Positions 60,651-64,000 of a stretch of DNA of 64,000 nucleotides are shown piece after piece. The stretch lies in assembly GCA_030447585.1 (NCBI GenBank), contig JAUJOO010000009.1, positions 5,334-69,333 on the forward strand, given 5' to 3'. The DNA is from Nocardioidaceae bacterium (GTDB lineage: Bacteria; Actinomycetota; Actinomycetes; Propionibacteriales; Nocardioidaceae). Numbering within the stretch: position 1 is the first letter of the stretch; each line of letters starts with the position of its first letter. Under the pieces are notes generated by a model. The model did no database searches. It was not told where the DNA came from and saw only the letters and a program-made list of their open reading frames with translations. The position numbers were made by a program, and so were the translations under genes.

Positions 60651-61827
60651 ACCGCTCGTCGGCACCGAGCTGTTGGTGGACGTCGGGCCGATCGCCCACG
60701 GTGGCCATCACGTCGCCCGGCACGAAGGCAGGGTGATCTTCGTCCGGCACGCCATCACCGGCGAGCGAGTCCGGGTCCGAGTCACCGAGGGGAACACCAC
60801 CTCGCGGTTCCTGCGGGGCGACGCAGTGGAGGTGCTCTCGGCGTCGCCCGACCGGGTGAAGGCGCCGTGTCCGCACGCCGGGCCGGGCCTGTGCGGAGGC
60901 TGCGACTTCCAGCACATCGCGCTCCCCCGTCAGCGGGCTCAGCTCGGCGACGTGGTCGCCGAACAGCTTCAACGTCTGGCCGGGATTGCCTGGAGCGGTC
61001 GGGTGGAGCCCGTTCCCGGCGACAGCCAGGGTTTTGGTTGGCGGACCCGGATGAAGTACGCCGCCACCGCGGATAGCAGGCCCGGGCTACGTCGGCACCG
61101 GTCCGAGGACGTGGTGCCGATCGACCGCTGTCTCATCGCCGACCCCCGCCTCCCCGACGTCTCCCGGGCTCTTGAGACCGGTGCGGCCGAAGCGCAGGCG
61201 GTCGTCAGCTCAACCGACGAGGCGGTCGTGGTCACCGATCCGAGCGCGGCGCCGCTCATCCAGGAGACGGTGGGAGGGCGAACCTTTCGGCTCCACGCCG
61301 ACGGCTTCTGGCAGGTGCACCGCGGAGCCGCGCAGATCCTGACATCCGCCGTGCTCGAAGGGCTGTCACCACTGCCAGGGGACCGTTGTTGGGACCTGTA
61401 CGCCGGTGTGGGCCTCTTCGCCGGCATGCTCGCCGACCGGGTCGGGGAGACAGGTGCCGTCCTGGCCGTCGAGTCCCGTGGGCGCAGCGCGGCTGACCTT
61501 CGTGCCAATCTCGCCGACCTTCCGCAGGTCCGGCCGGTCAAGCAGCGGGTCGACCGCTTCGTAGGCAGCCGCGCCGCCCAAGGTCGTCTCGACCTCGTGG
61601 TTCTGGACCCGCCACGGTCCGGCGCTGGGCGCACCGTCGTAACGGCCATCTGTCGTCAGCGTCCGCGCGGGGTCGCCTACGTTGCCTGTGACCCGGCCGC
61701 ACTGGCCCGCGACCTGGCGACGTTCGTGGCGCACGGCTACCGGCTCGACTCACTTCGGGCCTTCGATCTGTTCCCCATGACCCACCACGTCGAATGCGTC
61801 GCCATCTGCGTCAGGGAGCCGAGCTGA
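60637..61827 (+). CDS. TRAM-domain class I SAM-dependent RNA methyltransferase (TrmA/RlmD family)
   Basis: A 396-aa RNA (uracil-C5) methyltransferase. N-terminal TRAM domain: VDVGPIAHGGHHVARHEGRV. Fe-S Cys cluster: CPHAGPGLCGGCDF. SAM site: CWDLYAGVGLFAGMLADRVG. QTarget: HADGFWQVHRGAAQIL. Catalytic Cys: AYVACDPAALARDLA. The target base cannot be assigned; RlmD-like by the cluster. It overlaps the permease by 14 bp, as in mycobacteria (Rv2689c). Confidence 0.92.
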   Translation: MTTAEPLVGTELLVDVGPIAHGGHHVARHEGRVIFVRHAITGERVRVRVTEGNTTSRFLRGDAVEVLSASPDRVKAPCPHAGPGLCGGCDFQHIALPRQRAQLGDVVAEQLQRLAGIAWSGRVEPVPGDSQGFGWRTRMKYAATADSRPGLRRHRSEDVVPIDRCLIADPRLPDVSRALETGAAEAQAVVSSTDEAVVVTDPSAAPLIQETVGGRTFRLHADGFWQVHRGAAQILTSAVLEGLSPLPGDRCWDLYAGVGLFAGMLADRVGETGAVLAVESRGRSAADLRANLADLPQVRPVKQRVDRFVGSRAAQGRLDLVVLDPPRSGAGRTVVTAICRQRPRGVAYVACDPAALARDLATFVAHGYRLDSLRAFDLFPMTHHVECVAICVREPS

Positions 61828-61862
61828 CCGCACGAGTGCTGGCCGAGCACTAGGGTCACCCC

Positions 61863-62325
61863 ATGGGCACGGTGTTCCTGCACGTCGGCACGATGAAGTC
61901 GGGCACCACCTATCTGCAGCACGCGCTCGACCGTAACCCTGCTGCGCTCGACGTCGACCTGCCGGCCGATGCCACCTGCCCCGAGCCGCGAACTCGTCGC
62001 TTGGCGCGGTCTCGGCCGAGCTCATGCGGCGGCTGAACGCCTCCACCCGGGATCTCGACTGGGCCCACTACCGCGGTTCCGCCCGGAGGACGTCACCGAG
62101 ACGCAGTTGCTCGCCGCCGCCCTCGAGGGACTGGCCGGGATGACCCGGCTGTTCGGCGACCTCAAGACCGAGCGCGACGAACTGGCAGAGCGCGTCGCAG
62201 CAACGCAGCCGGTACCTGCCCGAGAGCAGACCGAGGACCAGAGCGGCGGAGCCGGCGGGCGGCTGGCGCCACCGTCGGGGAAGATGACTCAACCGGCAGC
62301 AGCGTGTATCTTGATATCAAGATAG
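61863..62325 (+). pseudogene. Sulfotransferase remnant with internal deletion
   Basis: The first part reads MGTVFLHVGTMKSGTTYLQH plus ALDRNPAAL, the PAPS 5'-phosphosulfate loop of sulfotransferases (KSGTTYLQ). It breaks at once and meets a frame ending RFRPEDVTETQLLAAALEGL, then DLKTERDELAERVAATQPVP, which looks like the C-terminal coil of the same family. About 200 central residues are missing and the frame changes. Non-functional. Confidence 0.65.
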
Positions 62326-62398
62326 TTGCCGTATGCCCGCCCAGTCGGGGTATTACACGGGTCGGCCACGGGCGTGGCTAGCCGTTGAAGGAGAAGAA

Positions 62399-64000
62399 AT
62401 GAGTAGCTCGGACAGTTTTGGCGCCAAGAGCAGGCTTGAGGTGGGCGGGACGTCATACGAGATCTACCGGCTGTCCGCCGTCAGCGGGGGGGCTCGACGC
62501 CGCCAGCCTGCCGTACAGCCTCAAGGTCTTGCTGGAGAACCTGCTACGCACCGAGGACGGTGCCGACATCACGGCCGACGACGTCAGAGCGGTGGCGGGC
62601 TGGGACGCCGACGCCGTCCCCAGCAAGGAGATCCAGTTCACCCCCGCCCGTGTGATCATGCAGGACTTCACCGGTGTGCCGGCGATCGTCGACCTCGCGA
62701 CCATGCGCGAGGCCATGCAGGAGCTGGGAGGGGACCCCGCGAAGATCAACCCGTTGGCGCCTGCGGAACTCGTCATCGACCACTCCGTCATCGCCGACGT
62801 CTTCGGGACCTCAGCTGCCTTCCAGCGCAATGTGGACTTCGAGTACGAACGAAACATGGAGCGCTACCAGTTCCTGCGTTGGGGCCAGTCGGCCTTCGAC
62901 AACTTCTTGGTCGTGCCGCCAGGGACCGGCATCGTCCACCAGGTCAACATCGAGCATCTCGCGAAGGTTGTCTTCACCCGGGAGCTCAGCGAGAGCTCAC
63001 CGGTCGGACACAGCACAGGAGACGCTGACGGGGTACGGCTTGCCTACCCGGACACCTGCGTCGGCACCGACTCCCACACGACGATGGTCAACGGGCTCGG
63101 GGTCGTGGGGTGGGGGGTCGGTGGCATCGAGGCCGAGGCGGCGATGCTGGGCCAACCCGTGTCCATGCTGATCCCTCGGGTGGTGGGCTTCAAGCTGTCC
63201 GGCGAGCTTCCCGAAGGCGCGACTGCGACCGACCTCGTGCTAACCATCACCGAACAGCTGCGCCAGCACGGCGTGGTGGGCAAGTTCGTCGAGTTCTACG
63301 GTCCTGGCGTGGCCGCCGTACCGCTCGCCAACCGCGCCACGATCGGGAACATGTCGCCCGAGTACGGCTCGACCATCGCGGTCTTCCCCATCGACGAGGA
63401 GACGATCAAGTACCTGCGCCTGACCGGGCGCAACAGCGAACAGCTGGCGCTCGTGGAGGCGTACGCCAAGGAACAGGGCCTGTGGCACGAGCCCGACGTC
63501 GAGCCGCGCTACTCCGAGTACCTCGAGCTCGACCTGGCCAGCGTGGTGCCCTCCCTCGCCGGTCCCAAGCGCCCCCAGGACCGGATCTCGCTCACCGATG
63601 CGAAAGAGGGGTTCCGCGCATCCCTGATGGACTATGTCGACCACGACGGCTCGCCGGCGGCTGGGCACGAGCCCGAGCACGGTGTCGCCTCGCGGGTCGA
63701 CGAGGGATCTGCCGACTCGTTCCCGGCGTCTGACCCGCTGGCCGTCGGGACCGCCGGAGACGGCGAAGGACGACCGAATGCCGCCGGGCGAGCAAGCGAC
63801 AGGCCGTCGAGGCCTACCCGGGTGCGGCTGGCGGACGGCTCGGCCTTCGAGATGGACCACGGCGCTGTCGCGATCGCCGCGATCACGTCATGCACCAACA
63901 CCTCGAACCCCTCAGTCATGATCGGGGCGGCACTGCTCGCGAGGAACGCCGTCGAGAAGGGCCTGAGCAGCAAACCCTGGGTGAAGACCACCCTCGCCCC
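62399..64000 (+). CDS. acnA: Aconitate hydratase A (partial at the window edge; one 1-nt frameshift)
   Basis: [4Fe-4S] enzyme of the TCA cycle. The first frame, [20 protein letters not shown], runs to the G7 run 62486-62492; removing one G gives [20 protein letters not shown]. It then continues to the edge with [60 protein letters not shown] (Fe-S Cys region) and [20 protein letters not shown] (CTNTSNP). Between residues ~425 and 465 there is a low-complexity insert containing ESFPASDP-like [12 protein letters not shown], known from actinobacterial aconitases. The ATG at 62399 has GAAGGAG upstream. The missing remainder is beyond 64000. Confidence 0.93.

Noticed and set aside
1-64000. tRNA, rRNA or riboswitch genes
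   Set aside because: I looked for tRNA-like ends and arms, especially near both att-like sites, and for known riboswitch cores; none could be supported by eye.

Overview
The window is chromosomal DNA of a high-GC actinobacterium. Gene order and product families point to the Propionibacteriales, probably a Nocardioides-like organism; this is inferred from synteny and family membership and no search was run. The strongest anchor is a conserved actinobacterial block: sigA (rpoD), a DUF7455 protein, parE, parC, SepH, coproporphyrin ferrochelatase, an inositol monophosphatase, DUF4193, DUF4235, DUF3093, dut, DUF3710, an OB-fold protein, DUF3159, two TrkA-type proteins, an APC permease, a TRAM-type RNA methyltransferase and aconitase. 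Much the same order occurs around sigA in Mycobacterium and hrdB in Streptomyces.

Layout. 1-3.1 kb: a hydrolase tail, a GlxA-type regulator, coaE, and a SigB-like sigma factor with a SigR/SigH-type promoter. 3.3-10.2 kb: oligopeptidase B, an MFS exporter coupled to an ArsR-type regulator, and a translationally coupled 5-oxoprolinase operon (pxpABC). 10-17.5 kb: DNA polymerase IV, DUF4192, a GCS2-type ligase, a universal stress protein, an HhH-GPD protein, and a divergent flavin-fold oxidase/MocR pair. 17.6-19.0 kb: sigA, read here in five frame segments.

19.0-28.5 kb: an integrative element in the 3' end of sigA, bounded by a 24-bp perfect direct repeat. It encodes a tyrosine integrase, an excisionase-like protein, a chain of small overlapping genes, a terminase-small-subunit-like protein, a beta-carbonic anhydrase, a nuclease-like unknown protein and a two-gene module. 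It has no capsid, portal or tail genes and no relaxase. A decayed relic of one of its genes lies just outside the right repeat, which suggests stacked insertions at the same site.

28.8-40 kb: an egghead-like glycosyltransferase, DUF456, DUF7455, parE, then a second small island. In that island the last 54 bp of parE are duplicated 0.88 kb downstream (47 of 54 identical), and the copies bracket a broken AbiJ-NTD4 abortive-infection gene and a structural-protein tail. A DUF1801 protein, a DHA2 MFS pump, an LppX-type lipoprotein and parC follow.

40-53 kb: a haloacetate-dehalogenase-like hydrolase preceded by an unusual operator-like repeat array, an acyl-CoA ligase, an SDR pseudogene, DUF5998, a phosphodiesterase, thymidine kinase, a two-domain fatty-acyl reductase, SepH, an MFS protein, ferrochelatase and an IMPase. 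53-64 kb: the dut-to-aconitase block, including a long inverted repeat (arms about 70 bp) after DUF4193 and a sulfotransferase relic before aconitase.

Many genes that should be essential or conserved carry 1-nt indels (sigA x4, parE, acn, DUF3159, the lipoprotein, integrase and several element genes), often in homopolymers. Sequencing or assembly error is the simplest explanation. They are annotated as single genes with the break stated.
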